Shown: positions 8,814-17,198, numbered from the stretch's first letter. The stretch: DNA of 64,000 bases from Azoarcus sp. (GCA_030604735.1 JAUVVG010000009.1:1-64000); one strand, 5' to 3'. Notes: a model not told the origin generated them from the letters alone. A program made the numbers and translations.

Positions 8814-8842
8814 AAATTACTCTCGCAGAACTATCCTGTCAA
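8814..8842 (-). promoter_or_regulatory. Sigma-70 promoter of the catabolic operon
   Basis: On the minus strand TTGACA (8842-8837) is followed by 17 bases and TAATTT (8819-8814). The -35 is a perfect consensus and the spacing is ideal. The predicted start, around 8807, falls just upstream of the palindrome at 8785-8803 and about 60 bases before the FAH gene. Confidence 0.7.
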
Positions 8843-9227
8843 CACTTTTTTGATCTACCTCAAAAATCCATTTGCAAAGAGAGGTTCCATCGGAAGTTCA
8901 TCCATCTCCAGCATCTTCGGCAATTCATCACCGAGCCTGTTTGGATCCGCGGCAAGTCCCTTGGGCTTGCTTCGTCCCCCACCATGACTTGGCTCGAATA
9001 ACCGAATCGGGTCGACATGCCCGACTCATAACGACCGGAACGACACCGTCGGGCTCGCCGAGATGGATCGTTGAACGCTCGCTACATGGTCACGAAGGAG
9101 GTTCTTCCGAGAGAAACAACATAGAATCCGGGGCTGGCGCATTCGGGCCATGCCGCATACGATTCCCCGCTGCGAATCGATCGTCCCATCTCACTATGGT
9201 CAAAAGAGGTTCGAAACTTGAGGTCTC
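8843..9227. other. Non-coding region upstream of the TetR gene
   Basis: About 385 bases between the catabolic promoter and the TetR start. I see no convincing open reading frame, RNA gene or terminator. A GGAGG at about 9101 is not followed by a usable frame. The regulator's own promoter must lie here or overlap the palindrome, but I cannot place it. Confidence 0.4.
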
Positions 9228-9872
9228 ATGAATCAAATGAAGCAAAGCGAACGTAAAAGACAGGCGATTCTCGCCGCTGCTGCCGAGCTGTTTCTGGAGA
9301 GCGGCTACAACGGCGTTACCCTCGACGCACTCATCGGCCAGGTCGGCGGATCCAAGCGTACGATCTATGCGTATTTCGGCGACAAGGATCGCCTGTTCTC
9401 CGAAATCGTGCTGAAGCTGTGCGCCGAGATCGTGACCCCCCTGACCGAGTTGAACCTGAAGGGGATGTCGCTGCGCGACGCGCTCGAGTTGATCGCACGT
9501 ACCTTCTTCGATGTGGTGCTTTCCCCGCGGACGCTGGCGCTACACCGTTTGGTCGTTGCCGAGGCACCCCGGGCGCCCGAAGCGGCACGCACCTTTTTTG
9601 CCTCCGCACCGGCCACTTCATACCGTTGTCTGGAGGAATATTTCCGCTGGGCCGAAGGCGCAGGCATGGTCACGCCGGGCAACCCGTATCGACGGTCCGC
9701 GATCTTTCTCGATGCCCTGACGGCAGATTTTCAGCTACGCTGCCTTCTGGGTCTGATGGAGGCCCCTACACGGGAGGAGCGGGAGAGCCTCATGAACGAG
9801 GCGATCACGATATTCATTCAGGGTATCGCGACTGACATTAACCAAGCCAGCAAGACCGCTTGCACGAGCTGA
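9228..9872 (+). CDS. TetR/AcrR family transcriptional regulator
   Basis: A 214-residue repressor-type protein. The N-terminal helix-turn-helix is clear: QAILAAAAELFLESGYNGVTLD, then GGSKRTIYAYFGDKDRLF at residues about 42-60. The rest is an AefR/C-terminal-type ligand domain with TFFDVVLSPRTLALHRLVVAEAPR, a segment seen in the TetR C_31/AefR-like group. GAGG lies just before the ATG. It is divergent from the FAH-cupin-dioxygenase-TRAP operon, and a 19-bp palindrome overlaps that operon's start, so it most likely represses the operon until a pathway compound binds. Other targets are possible. Confidence 0.9.
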   Translation: MNQMKQSERKRQAILAAAAELFLESGYNGVTLDALIGQVGGSKRTIYAYFGDKDRLFSEIVLKLCAEIVTPLTELNLKGMSLRDALELIARTFFDVVLSPRTLALHRLVVAEAPRAPEAARTFFASAPATSYRCLEEYFRWAEGAGMVTPGNPYRRSAIFLDALTADFQLRCLLGLMEAPTREERESLMNEAITIFIQGIATDINQASKTACTS

Positions 9873-10302
9873 CTACTCGATGCGAAAGTAAGGCCCGCTG
9901 CACGAGTCCTGCATTCTGACTTCGGCAAGACCGAATCAAGCGGGAAGACAACCTGCCCACCCGAGTCAGCTCTGGCATGCTCTCGTGGACGCATTAATCG
10001 ACCACTCAAAGCAGTCGATCGCCGAGAATCCTACCGGTCGTAGAGCGAAGCTTAGGGCGGGCATCCAGCGCAAATCGAGAACCGCGTTAGTGTGCACTTG
10101 CACAAATCCATTTTCTGCCACCCGCTATATGATCCCTCCAAGCCTTTAGCAGAAAGCGCGCGAGAAGCGCGTAGCCAGCGCGGTGGCAGACATACGGATG
10201 GACGACGCTTTAAACACGACAGATCCGACCATACGCAGAACCGGACCAAGCTCAAGCCTCACCGAACTTCGAAGTCGCCGAACCTCCTCGAGGAAACCCA
10301 CC
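9873..10302. other. Intergenic region with a small palindrome upstream of glycerate kinase
   Basis: About 430 bases between the TetR and glycerate-kinase genes with no supported gene. It contains the inverted repeat TGTGCA-CT-TGCACA at 10091-10104, a possible operator for the downstream gene. No terminator with a T-run was seen after the TetR gene. Confidence 0.35.
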
Positions 10303-11481
10303 ATGAAGATAGTGATCGCCCCTGACTCCTACAAGGAAAGCCTGTCGGCGCCGGATGTAGCCCGCGCCGTCGAAGCCGGCTTCAGGGAGATCTTTCCGGA
10401 GGCGACGTATTGCTGTCTGCCGGTGGCTGACGGTGGCGAAGGCACGGTCGAAGCGATGGTCGCCGCCACTGGCGGGCGTCTTGTCGAAGCCATCGTGACC
10501 GGACCACTGGGCAAACCGGTCGCCGCCTTCTACGGACTGACCGGCGACGGTGCGACCGCCGTGATCGAGATGGCTGCTGCCAGCGGGCTGGCGCTCGTGC
10601 CGCCGACCGAACGCGACCCGCTGCAGACGACCTCGCGCGGCACCGGCGAACTGATTCTTGCCGCCCTCGATGCTGGCGCGCGCCGCTTCATCCTCGGCAT
10701 AGGCGGAAGCGCCACCAATGACGCGGGCGCGGGCATGTCCCAGGCACTGGGGGCCCGCCTGCTGGATGCAAACGGCGTGGAAATCGGCGATGGCGGCGGC
10801 AGCCTGGACAGGCTCGCCCGCATCGACCTCGACACACTCGACCCGCGCCTTGCCGAATGCACGATCGACGTCGCCTGCGATGTCGATAATCCACTGATCG
10901 GCCCGCATGGCGCATCGGCAGTATTCGGCCCACAAAAGGGCGCCAGCCCCGGCATGGTCCAGCGGCTGGACGCCGCATTGACGCATTTCGCCCACATCGT
11001 CGAGCGTGATATCGGCGTCGCGGTCGCCGATGTACCGGGCGCCGGAGCGGCTGGCGGCATGGGGGCGGCGATGCTGGCCTTTCTCGGCGCCCGCCTGCGC
11101 CCCGGCATCGAGATCGTGACCGAGGCGGTCGGGCTGGACCAGGCGGTCCGCGATGCCGATCTGGTCATCACCGGTGAAGGGCGCATCGACAGCCAGTCCA
11201 TCCACGGCAAGACCCCGATCGGGGTCGCACGAGTTGCCCGGCGTCACGGTGTGCCAGTGATCGGCATTGCAGGCTGCCTCAGCGCCGATGCAGCGGTCGT
11301 CCATGCGCACGGCATCGATGCGGTGTTCAGCGTGCTGTACCGGCCATGCACGGTGGAAGAGGCCCTGCGCGACGCAGCCGCCAACGTAGAGATGGCCGCG
11401 CGCAACATCGCCGCCACGCTGAAGCTGGGGCGCAATCTGCCCGGGAGCCTCCGCGTCGCTTCGCTAACCGGCGCGGTATAG
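10303..11481 (+). CDS. garK: Glycerate 2-kinase (GarK/GlxK type)
   Basis: Phosphorylates D-glycerate to 2-phosphoglycerate with ATP, feeding glyoxylate and hydroxypyruvate-derived carbon into lower glycolysis. The 392-residue protein starts MKIVIAPDSYKESLSA and contains PVADGGEGTVEAMVAA, GARRFILGIGGSATNDAGAG and LVITGEGRIDSQSIHGKTPIGVA, all hallmark glycerate-kinase type 1 segments. Length matches the family (about 380). I placed the start at the ATG at 10303, where homology begins; a longer upstream frame lacks family sequence. It is not in an obvious operon. Its end overlaps the converging VOC gene by 18 bases. Confidence 0.93.
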   Translation: MKIVIAPDSYKESLSAPDVARAVEAGFREIFPEATYCCLPVADGGEGTVEAMVAATGGRLVEAIVTGPLGKPVAAFYGLTGDGATAVIEMAAASGLALVPPTERDPLQTTSRGTGELILAALDAGARRFILGIGGSATNDAGAGMSQALGARLLDANGVEIGDGGGSLDRLARIDLDTLDPRLAECTIDVACDVDNPLIGPHGASAVFGPQKGASPGMVQRLDAALTHFAHIVERDIGVAVADVPGAGAAGGMGAAMLAFLGARLRPGIEIVTEAVGLDQAVRDADLVITGEGRIDSQSIHGKTPIGVARVARRHGVPVIGIAGCLSADAAVVHAHGIDAVFSVLYRPCTVEEALRDAAANVEMAARNIAATLKLGRNLPGSLRVASLTGAV

Positions 11482-11859
11482 CGCGCAAAGCTTGTTGCCG
11501 TCCGGATCGCGCACATAGGCAAGGTACATCGCACCACCCGGTTTGCCCTCACGGAGTCCCGGCGGATCTTCGATGGAAGTGCCGCCGTGCGCCACCGCGA
11601 CGTCATGGAAGTGCTGAACCTGCTCGGCCGAACTGCACTTGAACCCGATTGTGCCACCGTTCGCAGCGGTGGCAGGATCGCCATCGATGGGCTCGCTGAC
11701 ACCAAACGTACCGCCATCATGCCTGTAGAACACGCGCGAATGCCCTGAACCCGAGACACTGGCTGCCCCTTCGCCTGCCCCAAGCACCGCGAGTACAGCA
11801 TCATAAAAGCGCTTGGCGCGCTCCAGATTGTTCGTACCGACCATTACGTGACTGAACAT
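11464..11859 (-). CDS. VOC-family (glyoxalase-like) protein
   Basis: A single-module vicinal-oxygen-chelate protein of 131 residues: MFSHVMVGTNNLERAKRFYD at the N-terminus and YLAYVRDPDGNKLCALY at the end, the typical beta-alpha-beta-beta-beta repeats with His and Glu-region ligands. Such proteins include glyoxalases, fosfomycin-resistance-like enzymes and many of unknown substrate. The ATG at 11859 has AGGAG seven bases upstream and begins at the family N-terminus. It converges on the glycerate kinase gene and overlaps its 3' end. Confidence 0.85.
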   Translation of the reverse strand: MFSHVMVGTNNLERAKRFYDAVLAVLGAGEGAASVSGSGHSRVFYRHDGGTFGVSEPIDGDPATAANGGTIGFKCSSAEQVQHFHDVAVAHGGTSIEDPPGLREGKPGGAMYLAYVRDPDGNKLCALYRAG

Positions 11860-12208
11860 ACTTTGTCTCCTGGGATAACGCCGATAATCGGCAAGGCGGA
11901 CCAACGATCAAACCTGATTCCCTGTCCAAACAATCAGGGCCCCTCTCAAAAGCTCTGTACGGTTTTAGCTTTCTGCGTGTGCAGCAATCACCGGGTACTG
12001 GGCTTGGATAAAGAGGTGAGACACCATACACTGATCGGGCGGTGCGATCATTGAATGATAAACGAACTACGACCACCCGCCATGAGCCCTACCTCTCGAA
12101 CAGTCCCGAGCGACTGATGAGGGTCCGCGAGGATGCCGAGCGCAGCCTGGAATGACCCACAACGAAGGTATCGAATTCGCTGAGACATAGCGCGCACGGC
12201 ATACTCTC
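11860..12208. other. Divergent intergenic region
   Basis: About 350 bases between a leftward VOC gene and a rightward carrier gene, so it should hold two promoters. I see a short palindrome GCCGAT-A-ATCGGC at 11880-11892 close to the VOC start but no strong promoter match and no gene. Confidence 0.3.
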
Positions 12209-13141
12209 TTGGACATCATCCTTACCATCATCCTGCCGGTTTTCGGCACCTTGGGACTCGGCTTTGTCGCCGCCCGCATGGGCGTTTTCGACGAGGCCGC
12301 CAACCGGGGTCTGTCGGTCTTCGTCTTCAACTTTGCCTTGCCGCTGATGCTGTTTCGCGCGATCGCGCAGTCGGAGCTGCCGGACACCCTGCCCTGGGGC
12401 TTTCTGCTGTCGTACTACCTGGGCGCCTTCGCGGTGTTCGCCCTGGCAATGCTCGCGGGGCGTGTGCTGTTCTCGCGCAATCTGGCCGAACAGGGCGTGC
12501 TCGGACTGGGGGTCAGTTATTCCAATACCGGCATGCTGGGCATACCGCTGGTCATCACCGCTTTCGGACCTTCGGCCGCCCTGCCCTTGTTCGTGATGAT
12601 CTCCTGTCACAGCCTGTTGATGCTCCCACCCACGACGGCCCTGATCGAGGCCGCGGTCGGCAGCAGGAAATCCACTTGGGCATTGTTGCTCGACCTGACC
12701 ATGAGCATTGCCGCCACACCTATCATCTGGGGCTTGTCGGCCGGGCTGGTCGTGGCACTCACCGGGCTGAGCATCCCGGGCCCGGTGGACGCGGTGGCGA
12801 TGAGTCTGGGCGCAGCGGCAACGCCTTGCGCGCTGTTCGCACTGGGCGCTTCGCTTACTCGTTACCGTCTGGGCGACAACCTGAGGGAACCGGCCCTGCT
12901 GGTGGCCTTGAAGACGGTCGTCCATCCCTTGCTGGTATGGCTGCTCGCCGACCATGTCTTCAACCTGCCGCCACTATGGACCGCGACCGCCGTCACACTC
13001 GCGGCACTGCCGGCCGGGATCACACCCTATCTGTTCGCACAGCGCTACAACGTCTGCCAGCCGACCATCGCCTCGACCGTCTTCCTGTCCACCGCGCTGT
13101 CGGTGCTGACCTTGTCGATCCTGCTTTTCATGCTGCGATGA
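12209..13141 (+). CDS. AEC-family (auxin efflux carrier type) membrane transporter
   Basis: Inner-membrane carrier of 310 residues with about ten hydrophobic segments, the size of bacterial AEC proteins such as MdcF-like malonate carriers. Family motifs are FVFNFALPLMLFRAIA in the N-half, GVSYSNTGMLGIPLVITAFG (the NxGMLGIPL signature) and FALGASLTRYRLG, then LAALPAGITPYLFAQRY in the C-half. The start is a TTG; it is needed to include the first membrane segment, though no clear ribosome site precedes it, so the exact start is uncertain. The substrate is unknown, probably a carboxylate. It lies 60 bases before a DUF924 gene. Confidence 0.85.
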   Translation: MDIILTIILPVFGTLGLGFVAARMGVFDEAANRGLSVFVFNFALPLMLFRAIAQSELPDTLPWGFLLSYYLGAFAVFALAMLAGRVLFSRNLAEQGVLGLGVSYSNTGMLGIPLVITAFGPSAALPLFVMISCHSLLMLPPTTALIEAAVGSRKSTWALLLDLTMSIAATPIIWGLSAGLVVALTGLSIPGPVDAVAMSLGAAATPCALFALGASLTRYRLGDNLREPALLVALKTVVHPLLVWLLADHVFNLPPLWTATAVTLAALPAGITPYLFAQRYNVCQPTIASTVFLSTALSVLTLSILLFMLR

Positions 13142-13200
13142 TGTCGACCTTGCGCGAGTGCGCTGCCTAAAGGATCGCAGCCGCCAAACACGAGACGAAC

Positions 13201-13737
13201 ATGCATGACGAAGTCCTGCTTTTCTGGTTCGAAACCGCCCAACCCGCACAGTGGTGGAAGGCCGATCCCGATTTCGACGCCCGGGTTCGAGAACGCTACG
13301 AAGGCCTGCTGGCCCTAGCCGCGCAGGGCGAATGTTTCGCCTGGCGAGCCAGCGCCCCCGGACGCTTGGCCGAAATCATCGTGCTCGACCAGTTCTCCCG
13401 CAACATCCACCGCGACACCCCGCGCGCATTCACGCAGGATGGCATCGCCCTCGTTCTTGCGCAGGAGGCCGTGGCCGCCGGCGCCCTGGAACGGCTCGAA
13501 GCAATGCAGCGCGCTTTCTTGCTGATGCCCTACATGCACAGTGAATCCCGTTCCATCCACATCGAGGCCGAGCGCCTGTTCAAGATCTGGACGCCCGAGG
13601 ACAGCTACCGCGTCGAGTTGCGCCACAAGGCCATCATCGACCGCTTCGGGCGCTACCCCCACCGCAACGCCATCATCGGGCGAGAATCCAGCCCGGAAGA
13701 AGTCGAGTTTCTGAAGCAACCGGGCTCGCGTTTCTAG
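13201..13737 (+). CDS. DUF924 family protein
   Basis: A 178-residue helical protein of the DUF924 family. It shows the family landmarks EVLLFWFETAQPAQWW at the start, LAEIIVLDQFSRNIHRDTPRAF in the middle and RHKAIIDRFGRYPHRNAIIGR near the end. The fold resembles tetratricopeptide-type helices; function is unknown, although the conserved histidines, aspartates and arginines suggest an enzyme. It follows the AEC carrier in the same direction with a 59-base gap. Confidence 0.9.
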   Translation: MHDEVLLFWFETAQPAQWWKADPDFDARVRERYEGLLALAAQGECFAWRASAPGRLAEIIVLDQFSRNIHRDTPRAFTQDGIALVLAQEAVAAGALERLEAMQRAFLLMPYMHSESRSIHIEAERLFKIWTPEDSYRVELRHKAIIDRFGRYPHRNAIIGRESSPEEVEFLKQPGSRF

Positions 13738-13864
13738 AACCGGGACACGATTCTACGGATCACGGATTGGTCGCTGAGTGACTGAGTGATCGAAAACCCA
13801 GCGTATGTCGCGCTGAAGCAAGGCCAGCATCGATCCATTCCCCGCTCCGCGTCAGTTTCGGATC

Positions 13865-14350
13865 TCAGGGTGTGGCCGAGTGCAGCTCGCTATAGCGCCT
13901 CTCCAGCTCCTGCCTGAGTTGCTTGCGCACTTTGGCGGCCTCGAACCGGCGCCGTTCATCCGGTGAAAACGGCCGCAAAGGCGGCACGGCTACCGGTTTG
14001 TGGTTATCGTCTACGGCGACCATCGTGAAGAAGCAACTGTTCGCGTGGCGCACTTCCTGTGTCCGGATGTTCTCTGCCAGCACCTTGACGCCGACCTCCA
14101 TCGACGACGTACCGGTGTGATTGATCGAAGCCAGAAAAGTGACGAGCTCGCCGACATGGATGGGTTGGCGAAACATGACCTGATCGACCGACAGCGTCAC
14201 GACGTAGCGCCCAGCATAGCGGCTCGCGCAGGCGTAGGCGACCTGGTCGAGAAACTTCAGCACGGTGCCCCCGTGCACATTGCCGGAAAAATTGGCCATG
14301 TCGGGCGTCATCAACACAGTCATGGTCAACTGATGAGCGGGTAAATCCAT
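13865..14350 (-). CDS. Hotdog-fold acyl-CoA thioesterase
   Basis: A 161-residue acyl-CoA thioesterase of the YciA/BACH-like hotdog group, hydrolysing acyl-CoA to the free acid and CoA. The family signature GNVHGGTVLKFLDQVAYACASRYAG is at residues 23-47, followed by the paired strands VTLSVDQVMFRQPIHVGELV and SMEVGVKVLAENI. The C-terminus is a basic helix. AAGGAG lies five bases before the ATG. It is followed on the same strand (upstream) by degraded sequence rather than an intact neighbour. Confidence 0.9.
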   Translation of the reverse strand: MDLPAHQLTMTVLMTPDMANFSGNVHGGTVLKFLDQVAYACASRYAGRYVVTLSVDQVMFRQPIHVGELVTFLASINHTGTSSMEVGVKVLAENIRTQEVRHANSCFFTMVAVDDNHKPVAVPPLRPFSPDERRRFEAAKVRKQLRQELERRYSELHSATP

Positions 14351-14534
14351 AACAACTCCTTGAATACAGGCAGCACCCTGATCTGTCCGTGAATATCCAC
14401 GTGTTGCGGGCCCGAGTCAAACCGGCAAGCGCAAGTTTGCCCAACACCATCAGGCCAGCGATCGCGAAGGCGCCATTCGTGGCCAGGAAGAACAAGGCAA
14501 TCACGGCTTCGCCCTCGCGATGAAGCAAGGCCAT

Positions 14535-14778
14535 CCCCTCACTCCTACTGCCGCGATCACGAAATGCAGGATGTTCTCGACCAGAAGCAAGATGACCGCA
14601 GCCGGCAGCACCTGCTCGCCGAAGGCGAACAACAGCAAGGGCAGGCCCATTTTGCCGGCATTCTTGGTAACAGCGTCTCCGGCGCATAACCCAACCCGCG
14701 CGCGATCGGCCAGCCCAAAAAGCCGGACCCGAGCACGATGACCAGGCCACCCAACGCGATCATCTGCAGTTCGGCGAA
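14535..14778 (-). pseudogene. Remnant of an AEC-family carrier
   Basis: The minus strand reads FAELQMIALGGLVIVLGSG and GWPIARGLGYAPETLLP in one frame. It then continues in a second frame with NAGKMGLPLLLFAFGEQ and AAVILLLVENILHF. NxGxMGLPL is the AEC signature motif, so this is the middle of a carrier gene with a frameshift or small deletion at about 14670 and no N- or C-terminal parts. It abuts a LysR fragment that reads the other way, as if a deletion joined the two. Confidence 0.65.
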
Positions 14779-14781
14779 GTC

Positions 14782-15015
14782 GATTGCTCGTTCATGGCGA
14801 TCAGCGCCGCGGTCGATGGCCTGGGCATCTGTCTGGGAAGTCTGCTTCTGGTCCAGCGCGAGCTCGAGACCGGTCGCCTGATCGCGCCGCTCGGACTGGA
14901 GGGTCTCAAGGCGCAGGGCTACACTGTTAAGCTGCTGAAATCCCTCGCAGACCTGCCAAAGGCCCGCAGCTTCCAAGACTGGTTCAGCCAGCTGGAGGAT
15001 AATCCCGCTCGGTGA
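14782..15015 (+). pseudogene. C-terminal remnant of a LysR-type regulator
   Basis: The plus strand encodes AISAAVDGLGICLGSLLLVQ, then ELETGRLIAPLG and LADLPKARSFQDWFSQL, which match the last part of the LysR substrate-binding domain (GLGI, L..G.L..P, F..W.). No helix-turn-helix or first substrate subdomain precedes it; instead the sequence runs directly into the AEC remnant on the other strand. A 73-codon frame with an internal ATG at 14794 exists but is unlikely to be a functional gene. Confidence 0.6.
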
Positions 15016-15117
15016 GGCGCCGATCTCAGGCTTTGCGGATGGCGTTTCCGGTCAATCCGTGGCGGGTGCGCAGCGCAATGAACGCTCGCCGGAAGGTGAC
15101 CGAATGCCGCAAATAAT

Positions 15118-15148
15118 GAAAAAGGCCTTGTATTACAAGGCCTTTTTC
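15118..15148 (-). terminator. Terminator of tRNA-Ser
   Basis: A perfect inverted repeat with 15-bp arms (15118-15132 and 15134-15148) and one base between, GC-rich core AAGGCCTTG flanked by A5 and T5. It would stop transcription in both directions and lies 8 bases beyond the 3' end of the tRNA. Confidence 0.85.
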
Positions 15149-15156
15149 ATTGATTC

Positions 15157-15249
15157 TGGCGGAGACGAAGGGATTCGAACCCTTGAGACAGGTTTTGCCC
15201 GTCTGCTCCCTTAGCAGGGGAGTGCCTTCGACCTCTCGGCCACGTCTCC
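15157..15249 (-). tRNA. tRNA-Ser (GCT)
   Basis: Reverse strand reads GGAGACG at the 5' acceptor arm and CGTCTCCGCCA at the 3' end, with the CCA encoded. The T-arm GGGTTCGAATCCC is intact, a long variable arm typical of serine tRNAs follows the anticodon stem, and the anticodon loop is CTGCTAA, giving anticodon GCT (codons AGC/AGU). About 93 bases, normal for class II tRNA. Confidence 0.96.
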
Positions 15250-15304
15250 AGTTACAAGAGGCGCGATCATAGCGATTCTGCGCCGCCCGGTCAAACCCAA
15301 TCGA

Positions 15305-16537
15305 TCAAGCGCCAGATTGCTGTTCGAGGCCGAAGGTCTTGTGCAACACACGCACGGCGAGTTCGAGATACTTCTCTTCGATCGCGACCGAAATACGGAT
15401 CTCGGAGGTGGCGATCATCTGGATGTTGATCCCCTCTTCGCCCAGCGTGCGGAACATTCTGGCGGCCACGCCCGGGTGCGAGCGCATGCCGACGCCGACG
15501 ACCGAAACCTTCGCCATCGAGCTGTCGGTTTCGATGACATGCTCACCGATCTGGGCCTTGGCGGCGTCGAGTGCCTTGAGCGCCTTGTCCACATCGCCGC
15601 GGGCCACGGTGAACGAGAAGTCGGCCGCGCCGTCGTGGCCGACGCTCTGCACGCTCCTGTCGACGTCTATATTGGCCTCGGCGACCGGACCGAGAATGCT
15701 ATAGGCGATGCCAGGCTTGTCGGGCGCACCGAGCACGGTGATCTTGGCTTCGTCACGGTTAAAGGCGATGCCGGAGATGACGGGTTGTTCCATGTTCTGA
15801 TCTTCCTCGAGTGTAATCAGCGTGCCCTCTCCCTCATCCTGGAAACTGGACAGCACGCGCAACTTGACCTTGTACTTGCCGGCGAACTCCACCGAGCGAA
15901 TCTGCAGCACCTTGGAACCCAGACTGGCCAGCTCGAGCATCTCCTCGAAGGTGATGCGATCGAGCTTGCGCGCTTCGGGCACGATGCGGGGATCGGTGGT
16001 GTAGACGCCATCGACGTCGGTATAGATCTGGCACTCGTCCGCCTTCAAGGCGGCGGCGATCGCGACCGCCGTGGTATCCGAGCCACCGCGACCCAGGGTG
16101 GTGATGTTGCCCTGCTCGTCCACACCCTGGAAACCAGCCACGACAATGACGTTACCCTGCTCGAGATCCTTGCGGATCGGTGCCTCGTCGATGCTGAGGA
16201 TGCGCGCCTTGGTATGCGAGGAATCGGTGAGAATCCTGACCTGACCGCCCGTGTAGCTCTTGGCCTTGAGCCCGATATCCTTGAGCGCCATGCATAACAA
16301 GCCAATCGTGACCTGCTCGCCGGTCGAGACCACGACGTCCAGTTCACGCGGGTCGGGATGCTTCGCGACTTCCTTGGTGAGCGCGATGAGGCGATTGGTT
16401 TCCCCGCTCATCGCCGACACGACGACGATGACCTGATCGCCCCGCGCCTGAAACTCGGCGACCCGTCTGGCAACGTTGCGAATGCGCTCCGGATTGCCTA
16501 CCGAGGTCCCGCCGTACTTCTGAACTATCAGTGCCAT
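15305..16537 (-). CDS. lysC: Aspartate kinase
   Basis: First step of the aspartate pathway (lysine, methionine, threonine, isoleucine): ATP-dependent phosphorylation of L-aspartate. The 410-residue protein begins MALIVQKYGGTSVGNPERIRN, with the KYGGTS nucleotide motif, then VSTGEQVTIGLL, GRGGSDTTAVAIAAAL and YTDVDGVYTTDPRIVP. Two ACT domains follow from about residue 265 (ITVLGAPDKPGIAYSI and VSVVGVGMRSHPGVAARMF), as in lysine/threonine feedback-inhibited enzymes. The start at 16537 gives the family length; an upstream in-frame extension is not homologous. Located just upstream of tRNA-Ser on the same strand. Confidence 0.96.
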   Translation of the reverse strand: MALIVQKYGGTSVGNPERIRNVARRVAEFQARGDQVIVVVSAMSGETNRLIALTKEVAKHPDPRELDVVVSTGEQVTIGLLCMALKDIGLKAKSYTGGQVRILTDSSHTKARILSIDEAPIRKDLEQGNVIVVAGFQGVDEQGNITTLGRGGSDTTAVAIAAALKADECQIYTDVDGVYTTDPRIVPEARKLDRITFEEMLELASLGSKVLQIRSVEFAGKYKVKLRVLSSFQDEGEGTLITLEEDQNMEQPVISGIAFNRDEAKITVLGAPDKPGIAYSILGPVAEANIDVDRSVQSVGHDGAADFSFTVARGDVDKALKALDAAKAQIGEHVIETDSSMAKVSVVGVGMRSHPGVAARMFRTLGEEGINIQMIATSEIRISVAIEEKYLELAVRVLHKTFGLEQQSGA

Positions 16538-16711
16538 GTTACATCCAAGTAGCGGTGTCAATAAAGCCGCACATGTTAGCAATTACTGGGGAAAAATGCA
16601 GGTTTTGCGATCTCGATCAGACACCTCGGCAAGTCGATGCGCCGACGCCTGGATACCTCGCATCGTCGCCCTGCCCATTCACGGATAAGGTCGAAAGAGC
16701 TTTTTTTCACA

Positions 16712-16807
16712 GTTGTAGGACAAATCGCCCAAATAAGGACATGTAACTATTGTATGAGGACGAGATACTCATCTATACTCACTGCATCCTACAACTTAGG
16801 TTGTAGG
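16712..16807. promoter_or_regulatory. Repeated GTTGTAGG sites upstream of the HTH gene
   Basis: GTTGTAGG occurs at 16712-16719 and again at 16800-16807, where it forms an inverted repeat with CCTACAAC at 16788-16795 around TTAG. A short direct repeat ATACTCA lies between. This spaced arrangement upstream of a small helix-turn-helix gene suggests an autoregulatory operator. No -10/-35 pair was assigned. The rest of 16538-16869 shows no gene. Confidence 0.45.
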
Positions 16808-16869
16808 CCCCCTCAACGGAATGTGTCGCATTGCATAGTACGCATGGATAAGGCACTCAGGAGTAATCG

Positions 16870-17157
16870 ATGAAAGCAAACGAAAAGATGGACGTGCGGG
16901 AGATCCGGCGAAAGCTGGGCCTGAATCAGTCCCAGTTCTGGTCGAAAATCGGCGTGACCCAGAGTGGCGGCTCCCGCTACGAGAGCGGCCGCAACATTCC
17001 CCGTCCGGTTCAGGCCCTGTTGCGCCTGGTCCATGTCGAACAAATCGACATCAACAAGGTCAAGCGCGAAGACGTCGAGGTTGCCGAATACCTGAAGGCA
17101 TCCAACCCGGAGCTGTTCAAGACGCTCAAGAAAGAAGCGAAAACCAAGCGCAAATAA
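16870..17157 (+). CDS. Small helix-turn-helix (XRE-like) protein
   Basis: A 95-residue protein. Residues 8-55 form an XRE-like helix-turn-helix: VREIRRKLGLNQSQFWSKIG, then VTQSGGSRYESGRNIPRPVQ, where the recognition helix and the RYESGR turn match the Cro/CI pattern. The C-terminal half is charged and ends in a lysine-rich tail KTLKKEAKTKRK. AGGAG stands eight bases before the ATG. It is monocistronic, followed by a terminator. Repeated GTTGTAGG sites upstream could be its own operator. Function is unknown; no toxin partner is adjacent. Confidence 0.85.
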   Translation: MKANEKMDVREIRRKLGLNQSQFWSKIGVTQSGGSRYESGRNIPRPVQALLRLVHVEQIDINKVKREDVEVAEYLKASNPELFKTLKKEAKTKRK

Positions 17158-17198
17158 GCATTTTCGGCAGCGTATCAACACGCTGCATAATTTGTAGG

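Noticed and set aside
14794-15015. An intact 73-codon gene on the plus strand
   Set aside because: It has no ribosome site and matches only the tail of LysR proteins, so it is better described as a remnant.
15157-15300. A genomic-island attachment site at tRNA-Ser
   Set aside because: No integrase and no repeat of the tRNA 3' end was seen nearby, so the neighbouring gene decay alone does not show island integration.
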